DNA of 7,171 nt, from the NCBI GenBank assembly GCA_034678415.1, contig JAXDBV010000264.1, forward strand, positions 1 through 7,171, written 5' to 3'. This document shows positions 1 to 5,371 of this stretch, one piece after another. Made by a program: the position numbers and the translations under genes. How positions within the stretch are numbered: the first letter of the stretch is position 1; the number at the start of each line of letters is the position of its first letter. The DNA comes from JAXDBV01 sp034678415 (GTDB lineage Bacteria; Bacteroidota; Bacteroidia; Bacteroidales; VadinHA17). The notes beneath the pieces are model-generated. The model ran no database searches, was not told where the DNA came from, and was given only the letters and a program-made list of their open reading frames with translations.

Positions 1-2
1 GC

Positions 3-515
3 CTGCCTGAGGAGCAATATCTTCTTCTTGAACCATATATTAGCATTAAAACCCGTCAGGGGAGTGTTTCGGATCCTGTCAGGGAGAAGGGGGATGACGG
101 CGTGCCATATCCCCTTCGTGTGCTGGAAATCAACACGGCCGATTCTTCTGATCTCGATCGTCTTCCGGGGATAGGTGAGGTGCTGGCGGGGCGCATCATA
201 AGGTACAGAAACCTTCTCGGAGGATTTGCCAGTACTGCGCAGTTAAAGGAGGTTTACGGCATGAACGACAGCCTGTACCACCGTCTGACAGAAAGGATTT
301 GGGCGGATACCCTCCATGTCAGAAGAATAAACCTTAACCAATGCAGGTTACGGGAACTTGCACGACATCCCTATCTGAACCTGTACCAGGCCAGGAGCAT
401 CATCGAATTTCGCAACGCCATGCATTTATACACCCGGCTGGATGAACTGGTTAGCAACCGGATTATTCCCAGGGAGGTGTATGACAGGATAAGACCTTAC
501 CTGTCGGTTGAGTAG
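3..515 (+). CDS. ComEA-like helix-hairpin-helix (HhH) protein, C-terminal part, cut by the window's left edge
   Basis: The reading frame is open to the first base, so the GTG at 102 is not the true start; the gene begins upstream. The first visible residues (LPEEQYLLLEPYISI) resemble the end of one HhH repeat, followed by a charged linker rich in G, S, D and K. A full HhH unit follows from about 123, with INTADSSDLDRLPGIG and the LPGIG hairpin at 162-176. A second, degenerate unit starts near 327 (INLNQCRLRELARHPYL), with HPYL in place of the glycine hairpin. HhH motifs bind DNA backbone without sequence specificity, and ComEA is the DNA receptor of competence systems. Bacteroidota carry many ComEA-like proteins of unproven role, so a part in DNA uptake is inference. 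Any N-terminal signal or membrane anchor lies outside the window. Stop TAG at 513-515. Confidence 0.85.
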   Translation: MPEEQYLLLEPYISIKTRQGSVSDPVREKGDDGVPYPLRVLEINTADSSDLDRLPGIGEVLAGRIIRYRNLLGGFASTAQLKEVYGMNDSLYHRLTERIWADTLHVRRINLNQCRLRELARHPYLNLYQARSIIEFRNAMHLYTRLDELVSNRIIPREVYDRIRPYLSVE

Positions 516-531
516 AAAAACATATCCCTGG

Positions 532-549
532 TTGTTTTTAACAATTTTT
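532..549 (+). terminator. Possible weak terminator after the HhH gene
   Basis: A 5-bp A/T-rich stem (TTGTT at 532-536, AACAA at 540-544) with a 3-nt loop is followed by five T residues at 545-549. It lies 17 nt after the stop codon, where a terminator would be expected. The stem is very weak, so this is a low-confidence call. I saw no better candidate in the 516-670 spacer. Confidence 0.2.
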
Positions 550-678
550 AGGAAGACTTTCTTGTAAATCATCCTGCTTTTGTGTAATTTTCTTGTATGA
601 AAATCAGGGTCTGTAACAGGCGAGGATCCTCTAAAAAAAGGTTAATCCGCAAAAATCCCGATAATTTCCGGTAAAAAT

Positions 679-709
679 TTTGAAAATCAGTTCTGCAATT
701 TTAAATTTG
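679..709 (+). promoter_or_regulatory. Bacteroidota consensus promoter for rpsU
   Basis: TTTG at 679-682, exactly 19 nt of spacer, then TAAATTTG at 702-709. This matches every fixed position of the Bacteroides -33/-7 consensus (TTTG, N19, TAnnTTTG). Transcription should start a few bases beyond the -7 box, around 713-717. That leaves a leader of only about 17-21 nt before the rpsU ATG. It also excludes the in-frame ATG at 680 as a usable start. The promoter may drive rpsU, xerC-like and hpf together, since no other convincing promoter was found before hpf ends. Confidence 0.8.
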
Positions 710-733
710 CGCCTCGATAAAAATCAAAGCACG

Positions 734-925
734 ATGATTATAATACCGATAAAAGAAGGTGAAAATATTGAAAAGGCGCTCAAGAAATTCAAGCGTAAGT
801 TTGAGAAGACGGGGATTGTGAAGGAACTACGCGAGAGGCAGTCGTATACCAAACCATCGGTAAAAAGACGGCAGGAAGTGAAACGCGCCATTTTCTTGCA
901 GAAATTGCAGCAGACTGAAGAATAA
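734..925 (+). CDS. rpsU: 30S ribosomal protein bS21
   Basis: A 63-residue basic protein, matching the usual bS21 length of about 60-70. It starts MIIIPIKEGENIEKALKKFK and continues with the family's RKFEKTGIVKELRER segment and a Lys/Arg-rich C-terminal helix. bS21 sits on the platform of the small subunit near the 3' end of 16S rRNA. In Bacteroidota it helps hide the anti-Shine-Dalgarno sequence, which fits the SD-poor leaders seen here. I chose the ATG at 734 over the in-frame ATG at 680 because the promoter -7 box ends at 709 and because the extra 18 residues are not bS21-like. The start has A at -3 and -6, the initiation context described for this phylum, and no Shine-Dalgarno sequence. 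The recombinase gene follows after 74 nt. Confidence 0.95.
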   Translation: MIIIPIKEGENIEKALKKFKRKFEKTGIVKELRERQSYTKPSVKRRQEVKRAIFLQKLQQTEE

Positions 926-999
926 GTACCGGGGATTGCGGGATTCTTGCGGATTCCGAAGGGTATTTCATCTGTGGTGTATTTTTCTGCGTCGGGTGT

Positions 1000-1887
1000 A
1001 TGAAGCACATTGATTCATTCATTCAATATCTCCGTTTCGAAAAGCGCTATTCTGCGCATACTGTTGTTTCATATCAAACAGATTTAAAGCAGTTTGCCAC
1101 ATACTTCGAGGGGCGGTATCCCGGCAAGCCTGTTCATGAGGCCGATCACCGTTTCATCAGAGACTGGATTATCCAGCTGATGGAAGATAAAGTAAGCCCC
1201 CGGTCGGTGAACCGGAAGATCACAGCCCTCAGTTCTTTCTTCAAATACCTGCTGCGTGAGAATATTGTCAGCACCAATCCTGTGAACCGGGTTCAAAAGC
1301 CCAGGCTGGCAAAGAAACTGCCACAGTTTGTTGGGGAGCGGCAGATGAACGAGTTGCTCGATGAGACAGGATTCGGGGACGATTATGACGGGCAACGGAA
1401 CCGAATGCTGATTGAATTGCTGTACCTGACCGGTATGAGGCTTTCTGAGCTTATCGGGTTGACAGACCAGAGTCTTTCGCTTGAACAATTGACCATCAGG
1501 ATTGTTGGTAAACGAAACAAGGAGCGGGTGATTCCCATCCCGAAGTCCTTTGGTCAGAACATCAGGGAATACATGCAAACAAGAGATACATGGATACCCG
1601 ATCGCGAGGATGACTCCTTCCTGGTAACCGGCAAAGGCAAACGACTCTATCCGAGGCTTGTATACCGTGTGATTCATCGCTACCTCGATCTGGTGACAAC
1701 GGTGGAAAGAAAAAGCCCGCATATCCTGCGGCATACATTTGCCACACACCTGCTGAACCGGGGAGCTGACCTGAATGCCATCAAGGAACTGCTGGGCCAT
1801 GCAAACCTCTCGGCCACCCAGGTATACACGCACAATACCTTTGAAAAACTCAAGCAAGTATATAAACAAGCTCATCCACGAGCATAA
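1000..1887 (+). CDS. xerC: Tyrosine recombinase, XerC/XerD family
   Basis: A 295-residue protein, the usual Xer length. Residues 1-85 form the SAM-like N-terminal core-binding domain (FIQYLRFEKRYSAHTVVSY; NRKITALSSFFKYL). Residues from about 107 form the catalytic domain. All the expected active-site residues are present: R147 (TGMRLSEL), K171 (VGKRNKERVIPIP), H241 and R244 (PHILRHTFATHLL), H267 (LLGHANLSATQVYTH) and the nucleophile Y276. Xer recombinases resolve chromosome dimers at dif next to the division machinery. The conserved place between rpsU and hpf and the standard size favour a housekeeping Xer over an integron or transposon integrase. XerC and XerD cannot be told apart by eye, so the symbol is tentative. 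hpf follows after 18 nt, which suggests cotranscription. Confidence 0.9.
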   Translation: MKHIDSFIQYLRFEKRYSAHTVVSYQTDLKQFATYFEGRYPGKPVHEADHRFIRDWIIQLMEDKVSPRSVNRKITALSSFFKYLLRENIVSTNPVNRVQKPRLAKKLPQFVGERQMNELLDETGFGDDYDGQRNRMLIELLYLTGMRLSELIGLTDQSLSLEQLTIRIVGKRNKERVIPIPKSFGQNIREYMQTRDTWIPDREDDSFLVTGKGKRLYPRLVYRVIHRYLDLVTTVERKSPHILRHTFATHLLNRGADLNAIKELLGHANLSATQVYTHNTFEKLKQVYKQAHPRA

Positions 1888-1892
1888 AGTTC

Positions 1893-1899
1893 AGGAGGT
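1893..1899 (+). promoter_or_regulatory. Strong Shine-Dalgarno sequence for hpf
   Basis: AGGAGGT lies 6 nt before the ATG at 1906 and is complementary over seven bases to the standard 16S rRNA 3' tail. It is the best SD in the window. Bacteroidota ribosomes normally hide the anti-SD, and most genes here (tuf, rplK, rplL, secE, rpsU) lack one, so this site stands out. Confidence 0.75.
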
Positions 1900-1905
1900 A
1901 CAGTC

Positions 1906-2205
1906 ATGAATATCAAAATCCAGTCCGTCCGTTTTGATGCAGACAAAAAATTGATCCATTTCATTAACCAGAAGCTGAAGAAGCTGGGGCAATACAATGA
2001 ACGGATCATTGGGGCTGATGTGTTTCTCAGATTGGACAAATCAAACGATACTGAAAACAAGATCACTGAGATCAGGCTGGACATACCGAAAAATCCACTC
2101 TTTGCCAAGCGGCAGTGCAAAACATTTGAAGAAGCGACCGACGAAGCGGTGAACGCTTTGAAACGCCAGATTACCAAACAAAAAGATAAACTCAGGGGGG
2201 TATAA
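1906..2205 (+). CDS. hpf: Ribosome hibernation promoting factor, short form (HPF/YfiA/RaiA family)
   Basis: A 99-residue protein, close to the 95 residues of the short E. coli HPF and lacking the long-form C-terminal dimerisation domain. It starts MNIKIQSVRFDADKKLIHFI, continues with the helix NQKLKKLGQY and the strand GADVFLRLDKS, and ends with the family's FEEATDEAVNALKRQITKQKDKL helix and a basic tail. The fold has one beta sheet packed on two helices. The protein binds the 30S decoding centre in stationary phase and blocks tRNA and mRNA, protecting idle ribosomes. Only 18 nt separate it from the recombinase stop, so the two are probably cotranscribed. Its start carries a strong SD, unlike its neighbours. 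Confidence 0.93.
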   Translation: MNIKIQSVRFDADKKLIHFINQKLKKLGQYNERIIGADVFLRLDKSNDTENKITEIRLDIPKNPLFAKRQCKTFEEATDEAVNALKRQITKQKDKLRGV

Positions 2206-2232
2206 TTCCTTCCGCAAAATTCAACGTATTTT

Positions 2233-2264
2233 TTTGGGTTATATTTAAAATTTTAATACATTTG
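2233..2264 (+). promoter_or_regulatory. Bacteroidota consensus promoter for the tRNA-tuf cluster
   Basis: TTTG at 2233-2236, 20 nt of A/T-rich spacer, then TACATTTG at 2257-2264. It matches the phylum's -33/-7 consensus except for a spacer one base longer than the ideal 19. Transcription should start near 2268-2272, about 45 nt before tRNA-Thr(TGT). No terminator was seen between the tRNAs and tuf, so it probably drives the whole tRNA-tuf transcript and perhaps more. Confidence 0.75.
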
Positions 2265-2314
2265 CACACCGATTTTGGGGGGTATCTCTAAAGTCGTGGT
2301 TCTTACGGTATTGT

Positions 2315-2388
2315 GCCGATGTAGCTCAGTTGGTCAGAGCGGCTGATTTGTAATCAGCAGGTCGCGGGTTCGATTCCCTCCATCGGCT
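2315..2388 (+). tRNA. tRNA-Thr (anticodon TGT)
   Basis: Acceptor stem GCCGATG/CATCGGC (2315-2321, 2381-2387) with discriminator T2388. Anticodon stem GCTGA/TCAGC with loop TTTGTAA gives anticodon TGT (2349-2351), reading ACA. D arm GCTC/GAGC and T loop TTCGATT are normal. The T stem GCGGG/CCCTC has one C-T mismatch (2365 with 2379). CCA is not encoded. Confidence 0.95.
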
Positions 2389-2405
2389 CCTTGAGTGATT
2401 AACAC

Positions 2406-2488
2406 GGGGAGATACCAAAGCGGTCAACTGGGGCAGACTGTAAATCTGCTGGCTGATGCCTTCGGAGGTTCGAATCCTTCTCTCCCCA
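2406..2488 (+). tRNA. tRNA-Tyr (anticodon GTA)
   Basis: Acceptor stem GGGGAGA/TCTCCCC (2406-2412, 2481-2487) with discriminator A2488. Anticodon stem GCAGA/TCTGC with loop CTGTAAA gives GTA. At 83 nt with a long variable arm it is a class II tRNA, as expected for bacterial tRNA-Tyr. T loop is TTCGAAT. CCA is not encoded. Confidence 0.96.
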
Positions 2489-2524
2489 CCCGGTTCTTTG
2501 CACGATGAAGATCAAACCAATGCT

Positions 2525-2597
2525 GCGGGAGTAGCTCAGTTGGTAGAGCATCAGCCTTCCAAGCTGAGGGTCGCGGATTCGAGCTCCGTCTCCCGCT
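2525..2597 (+). tRNA. tRNA-Gly (anticodon TCC)
   Basis: Acceptor stem GCGGGAG/CTCCCGC (2525-2531, 2590-2596) with discriminator T2597. Anticodon stem TCAGC/GCTGA with loop CTTCCAA gives TCC, reading GGA and GGG. The T stem GCGGA/TCCGT closes with one G-T wobble. CCA is not encoded. Confidence 0.96.
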
Positions 2598-2603
2598 CTG
2601 CAA

Positions 2604-2676
2604 GCCGATGTAGCTCAGTTGGTAGAGCGCTTCCTTGGTAAGGAAGAGGTCACGGGTTCAACTCCCGTCATTGGCT
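2604..2676 (+). tRNA. tRNA-Thr (anticodon GGT)
   Basis: Acceptor stem GCCGATG/CATTGGC (2604-2610, 2669-2675) includes one G-T wobble; discriminator T2676. Anticodon stem CTTCC/GGAAG with loop TTGGTAA gives GGT, reading ACC and ACT. The T stem ACGGG/CCCGT is perfect. It shares the 5' acceptor strand and D arm of the first tRNA-Thr, so the pair look like old duplicates. tuf starts 49 nt downstream. Confidence 0.96.
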
Positions 2677-2725
2677 CAATGGAAAGACGCTTGTTTTAAA
2701 TATAATTAAATTAATAAATTCAATT

Positions 2726-3913
2726 ATGGCAAAAGAAAAATTCGAAAGGACGAAACCCCATGTGAATATCGGGACCATTGGTCACGTTGATCATGGGAAA
2801 ACCACCCTTACCTCTGCCATAACCATGGTGCTACATAAAAAAGGATTGTCCGAAGTAAAAGACTTCTGGTCGATCGACAATGCACCGGAAGAAAAGGAGA
2901 GAGGTATCACCATTAATACGTCACACGTTGAGTACCAGACCGAATCACGTCATTATGCACATATAGATTGCCCTGGCCATGCCGACTATGTGAAAAACAT
3001 GGTTACGGGTGCTGCCCAGATGGACGGTGCTATCCTCGTTGTGGCGGCTACCGATGGACCAATGCCCCAGACACGTGAACATATCCTCCTGGCACGCCAG
3101 GTGAACGTTCCCAAGATTGTCGTCTTCCTTAACAAAGTGGATGCCGTGGAAGATGAGGAAATGATCGAGCTCGTGGAGATGGAAGTCAGAGATCTTCTTA
3201 ACTTCTATGGATTTGACGGCGATAATACACCGATCATCAGAGGTTCAGCCCTCGGCGCAATGAACGGTGAAGACAAATGGGAAGAAAAGGTTGTCGAACT
3301 GATGACTGCCGTGGATGAATATATCCCTCTGCCGGTTCGCGACGAAGATAAACCCTTCCTGATGCCCGTGGAAGATATTTTTTCCATCACCGGCCGTGGC
3401 ACCGTTGCTACGGGAAGGATTGAACAGGGGATTGTGAGAACCGGTGAAGAACTCGAAATCATCGGTCTGGGTGCTAAAAAAGACAGAACGGTATGTACCG
3501 GTGTGGAGATGTTCCGCAAGATCCTGGATGAAGGAAAAGCAGGTGACAACGTTGGTCTGCTCCTCAGGGGTATCGATAAGAAGGAGATCAAAAGAGGAAT
3601 GGTGCTGGCTAAACCGGGTAGTATTACCCCCCACACCAAGTTCAAGGCCGAGATCATTGTCCTGAAGAAGGAAGAAGGAGGACGGCATACACCTTTCCAT
3701 AACAAATACCGTCCACAATTCTATCTCAGAACTCTTGACGTGACCGGTGAAATAACCCTTCCTGAAGGAACGGAAATGGTCATGCCAGGTGACAACGTTA
3801 CCATTACTGTCGAACTTATCTATCCTGTGGCTATCAATAAAGGGCTGCGTTTTGCCATACGTGAGGGCGGCCGTACAGTGGGTGCCGGACAGGTAACGGA
3901 TATCATTGAATAA
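2726..3913 (+). CDS. tuf: Translation elongation factor Tu
   Basis: EF-Tu, 395 residues, full length. It delivers aminoacyl-tRNA to the ribosomal A site as a GTP complex. The GTPase domain shows all G motifs: P-loop GHVDHGKT (19-26), switch I RGITI (59-63), DCPGH (81-85) with the catalytic His85, NKVD (136-139) and SAL (174-176). Domains 2 and 3 follow from about 205, including TGRGTVATGRIE (222-233) and GGRTVGAGQVTDI near the end. NKVD replaces the more common NKCD, a tolerated change. The leader is almost all A and T with no SD and has A at -3. The gene follows four tRNA genes, so the mRNA is probably released from a tRNA-mRNA transcript by RNase P and other RNases. tRNA-Trp follows 36 nt after the stop. 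Confidence 0.99.
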   Translation: MAKEKFERTKPHVNIGTIGHVDHGKTTLTSAITMVLHKKGLSEVKDFWSIDNAPEEKERGITINTSHVEYQTESRHYAHIDCPGHADYVKNMVTGAAQMDGAILVVAATDGPMPQTREHILLARQVNVPKIVVFLNKVDAVEDEEMIELVEMEVRDLLNFYGFDGDNTPIIRGSALGAMNGEDKWEEKVVELMTAVDEYIPLPVRDEDKPFLMPVEDIFSITGRGTVATGRIEQGIVRTGEELEIIGLGAKKDRTVCTGVEMFRKILDEGKAGDNVGLLLRGIDKKEIKRGMVLAKPGSITPHTKFKAEIIVLKKEEGGRHTPFHNKYRPQFYLRTLDVTGEITLPEGTEMVMPGDNVTITVELIYPVAINKGLRFAIREGGRTVGAGQVTDIIE

Positions 3914-3918
3914 TGCAA

Positions 3919-3933
3919 CTGACCATTGGTCAG
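3919..3933 (+). other. Small hairpin between tuf and tRNA-Trp
   Basis: CTGACC (3919-3924) and GGTCAG (3928-3933) form a 6-bp perfect stem with a 3-nt ATT loop, starting 5 nt after the tuf stop. No T-run follows, so it is not a standard terminator. It may protect the tuf mRNA 3' end after tRNA processing, but this is inference. Confidence 0.4.
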
Positions 3934-3949
3934 CTCATTCTTGACGGAC

Positions 3950-4022
3950 ACGGGTGTAGCTCAGTTGGTAGAGCACTGGTCTCCAAAACCAGGTGTCGGG
4001 CGTTCGAGTCGCTCCTCCCGTG
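3950..4022 (+). tRNA. tRNA-Trp (anticodon CCA)
   Basis: Acceptor stem ACGGGTG/CTCCCGT (3950-3956, 4015-4021) with discriminator G4022, the identity base of bacterial tRNA-Trp. Anticodon stem CTGGT/ACCAG with loop CTCCAAA gives CCA. T stem GGGCG/CGCTC includes a G-T wobble; T loop is TTCGAGT. The acceptor has one T-T mismatch (3955 with 4016). CCA is not encoded. secE starts 18 nt later. Confidence 0.94.
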
Positions 4023-4040
4023 CTAACCTGTATAACCTGA

Positions 4041-4235
4041 ATGAACAGAATAAAAGCATATTTTACAGAGTCGTATAACGAACTCATCCATAAGGTCTCC
4101 TGGCCAACTTGGAACGAACTGCAGGCCAGCGCTATCGTTGTTATGGTTGCTTCCCTTATCATCGCCGCGATTATCGCCGTGATGGATATAGGATTCAGAA
4201 ATCTGATGGGATTGATTTATAGCATGTTTTATTAA
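4041..4235 (+). CDS. secE: Preprotein translocase subunit SecE
   Basis: A 64-residue protein of the short, single-span SecE type common outside Proteobacteria. The N-terminal amphipathic part carries the family signature ELIHKVSWPTWNEL (14-27), with the conserved KVSWPT core. One membrane helix follows at about 29-49 (ASAIVVMVASLIIAAIIAVM). SecE clamps SecY and is essential for the SecYEG channel in the inner membrane. It lies 18 nt after tRNA-Trp and 17 nt before nusG, the standard secE-nusG pairing. The start has no SD, and the first ATG after the tRNA fits the family's usual N-terminus. Confidence 0.96.
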   Translation: MNRIKAYFTESYNELIHKVSWPTWNELQASAIVVMVASLIIAAIIAVMDIGFRNLMGLIYSMFY

Positions 4236-4252
4236 CATTAGGAGACATTCCG

Positions 4253-4798
4253 ATGCCGGAAATGGAGAAAAAGTGGTATGTGCTCCGAGCCATTGGCGGT
4301 AAGGAAAACAAGGTGAAGGAGTATATCGAAAGTGAGGTCGCCAGGCTGAACCTGAAAGAATACATCACCCAGGTGCTGATACCTAAGGAAAAGGTATACC
4401 AGATCAGGAATGGCAAAAAGGTAAGCAAGGAAAGGAATTTTTTCCCCGGATATGTACTGATTGAGGCTGTCCTGGTGGGAGAGGTAACCCATATACTGAA
4501 GAACGTACCCAATGTCCTTGGATTCCTCGGATCAAAGGGAGGGGAACCCATACCGCTGCGATTGTCTGAGGTAAACAGGATCCTCGGAAAAGTCGATGAA
4601 CTGGCTGAAAGTGATGAGGAACTGAATGTCCCATTCTTTGTCGGTGAAACCGTTAAGGTGATCGATGGACCGTTCAACAGCTTCTCAGGCGTTATTGAAG
4701 AAGTGAACGAAGAAAAGAAAAAACTGAAAGTCATGGTGAAGATCTTTGGGAGAAAAACTCCCCTCGAACTTTCTTTCATGCAGGTAGAAAAGGAATGA
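4253..4798 (+). CDS. nusG: Transcription termination/antitermination factor NusG
   Basis: A 181-residue protein. The NGN domain covers about residues 6-115 (KKWYVLRAIGGKENKVKEYI; RNFFPGYVLIEA; the conserved VPNVLGFLG). The KOW domain covers about 128-181 (FVGETVKVIDGPFNSFSGVIEEV, then KVMVKIFGRKTPLEL). NusG binds the RNA polymerase clamp and promotes processive elongation; its KOW domain links to S10 or Rho. It lies 17 nt after secE. AGGAG at 4240-4244, 8 nt before the ATG at 4253, favours this start over the ATG at 4262 and is another moderate SD in a mostly SD-free window. The KOW signature is complete, so this is a core NusG rather than a specialised paralogue such as UpxY, given its place in the secE-rplK operon. 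Confidence 0.96.
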   Translation: MPEMEKKWYVLRAIGGKENKVKEYIESEVARLNLKEYITQVLIPKEKVYQIRNGKKVSKERNFFPGYVLIEAVLVGEVTHILKNVPNVLGFLGSKGGEPIPLRLSEVNRILGKVDELAESDEELNVPFFVGETVKVIDGPFNSFSGVIEEVNEEKKKLKVMVKIFGRKTPLELSFMQVEKE

Positions 4799-4836
4799 TG
4801 ACTTTCTTAACACAGGCTGTTACGCAAAATAAATAA

Positions 4837-4905
4837 ATGTCATTGGCAGGATTCCAAAATATGCTTCCTGGAACGCTGCCAATAATTTTGAAAAGCAAGA
4901 TGTAA
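4837..4905 (+). CDS. Candidate 22-residue leader ORF before rplK (doubtful)
   Basis: ATG at 4837, 22 sense codons and TAA at 4903-4905, ending 10 nt before the rplK ATG. The peptide begins MSLAGFQNMLPGTLPIIL. It covers the whole 4842-4883 hairpin, so translation through it would unfold the stem. There is no SD, and the peptide resembles nothing I know. An ORF this short can easily arise by chance; it is listed because of where it sits. Confidence 0.2.
   Translation: MSLAGFQNMLPGTLPIILKSKM
4842..4883 (+). promoter_or_regulatory. Hairpin in the nusG-rplK leader, possible L1 autoregulatory site
   Basis: ATTGGCAG (4842-4849) pairs over 8 bp with CTGCCAAT (4876-4883). After a 2x2 internal loop, TTCCA (4852-4856) pairs with TGGAA (4869-4873), leaving a 12-nt loop. 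It sits in a 117-nt spacer, the longest between secE and rplL. In other bacteria L1 represses its own operon by binding a leader structure ahead of rplK that mimics 23S rRNA. Whether this hairpin carries that mimic cannot be judged by eye. Confidence 0.5.
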
Positions 4906-4915
4906 TATATGTAAA

Positions 4916-5359
4916 ATGGCAAAAGAAGTTGCTGGAATAATCAAGCTGCAGATCAAAGGGGGTGCCGCAAATCCGTCTCCGCCGGTGGGTCCCGCATTGG
5001 GAGCCAAGGGTGTGAATATCATGGAGTTTTGCAAGCAATTCAATGCAAAAACACAGGATAAGGCGGGGAAGGTAATACCGGTGGTCATTACTGTGTTTAC
5101 CGATAAATCGTTTGAGTTTATTACTAAAACACCGCCGGTGGCTGTGCAGTTGCTCGAAGCCACCAAGGTCAAGGCAGGGTCCCCGGAACCTAACCGGAAT
5201 AAGGTTGCATCGGTCACCTGGGATCAGGTAAAATCGATCGCCACGGACAAAATGCCTGACCTGAACGCCTTCACACTGAAATCAGCCATGAAGATGGTGG
5301 CAGGTACTGCCCGCAGCATGGGAATCACTATCACGGGAGAATTTCCCGATAACATTTAA
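4916..5359 (+). CDS. rplK: 50S ribosomal protein uL11
   Basis: A 147-residue protein, against about 142 in E. coli. The N-terminal domain carries the proline-rich thiostrepton-region segment (ANPSPPVGPALGAKGVN, 18-34). The C-terminal RNA-binding domain carries DLNAFTLKSAMKMVAGTARSMGI (115-137), including the L11 signature. uL11 binds the GTPase-associated region of 23S rRNA with the L10-L12 stalk and helps recruit EF-Tu and EF-G. The ATG at 4916 has A at -1 to -3 and no SD, and the MAKEVAG N-terminus is standard. A 117-nt spacer with a hairpin precedes it; rplA follows after 12 nt. Confidence 0.98.
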   Translation: MAKEVAGIIKLQIKGGAANPSPPVGPALGAKGVNIMEFCKQFNAKTQDKAGKVIPVVITVFTDKSFEFITKTPPVAVQLLEATKVKAGSPEPNRNKVASVTWDQVKSIATDKMPDLNAFTLKSAMKMVAGTARSMGITITGEFPDNI

Positions 5360-5371
5360 CCTGATGAGGAA

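Noticed and set aside
573..608. Stem ATTTTC/GAAAAT (587-592, 599-604) with outer CCTG/CAGG in the rpsU upstream spacer
   Set aside because: A weak A/T stem with a 10-nt bulge and no T-run; compatible with chance in an A/T-rich spacer.
622..631. Perfect 10-bp palindrome GAGGATCCTC upstream of rpsU
   Set aside because: A single copy with no loop and no second half-site near the promoter; too short to call an operator.
680..733. ATG at 680 as the rpsU start
   Set aside because: It lies within the -33 box of the consensus promoter, upstream of the predicted transcription start, and the added residues are not bS21-like.
1734..1843. TACATTTG at 1734 and TACCTTTG at 1836 as promoters for hpf
   Set aside because: Both lie in conserved recombinase codons (HTFA and NTFE), and the one at 1836 lacks a TTTG at -33 spacing.
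1084..1875. 263-codon - strand ORF inside the recombinase gene
   Set aside because: It is the antisense shadow of a gene with complete catalytic residues; it has no recognisable domain.
1000..1887. Recombinase as part of a mobile element or integron
   Set aside because: Standard Xer length, flanked by housekeeping genes; no attachment-site repeats, cassettes or insertion-sequence ends were seen.
2456..2641. 61-codon + strand ORF across tRNA-Tyr, tRNA-Gly and tRNA-Thr
   Set aside because: It is made almost entirely of tRNA sequence; peptides such as GVAQLVEHQPSK are a known artefact of translating tRNA genes.
3205..3718. Two long - strand ORFs inside tuf
   Set aside because: Antisense shadows caused by strong codon bias in tuf; low-complexity Ser-rich products with no family resemblance.
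3935..4162. 75-codon - strand ORF over tRNA-Trp
   Set aside because: The antisense of a tRNA gene gives the familiar false peptide GATRTPDTWFW; it also overlaps secE antisense.
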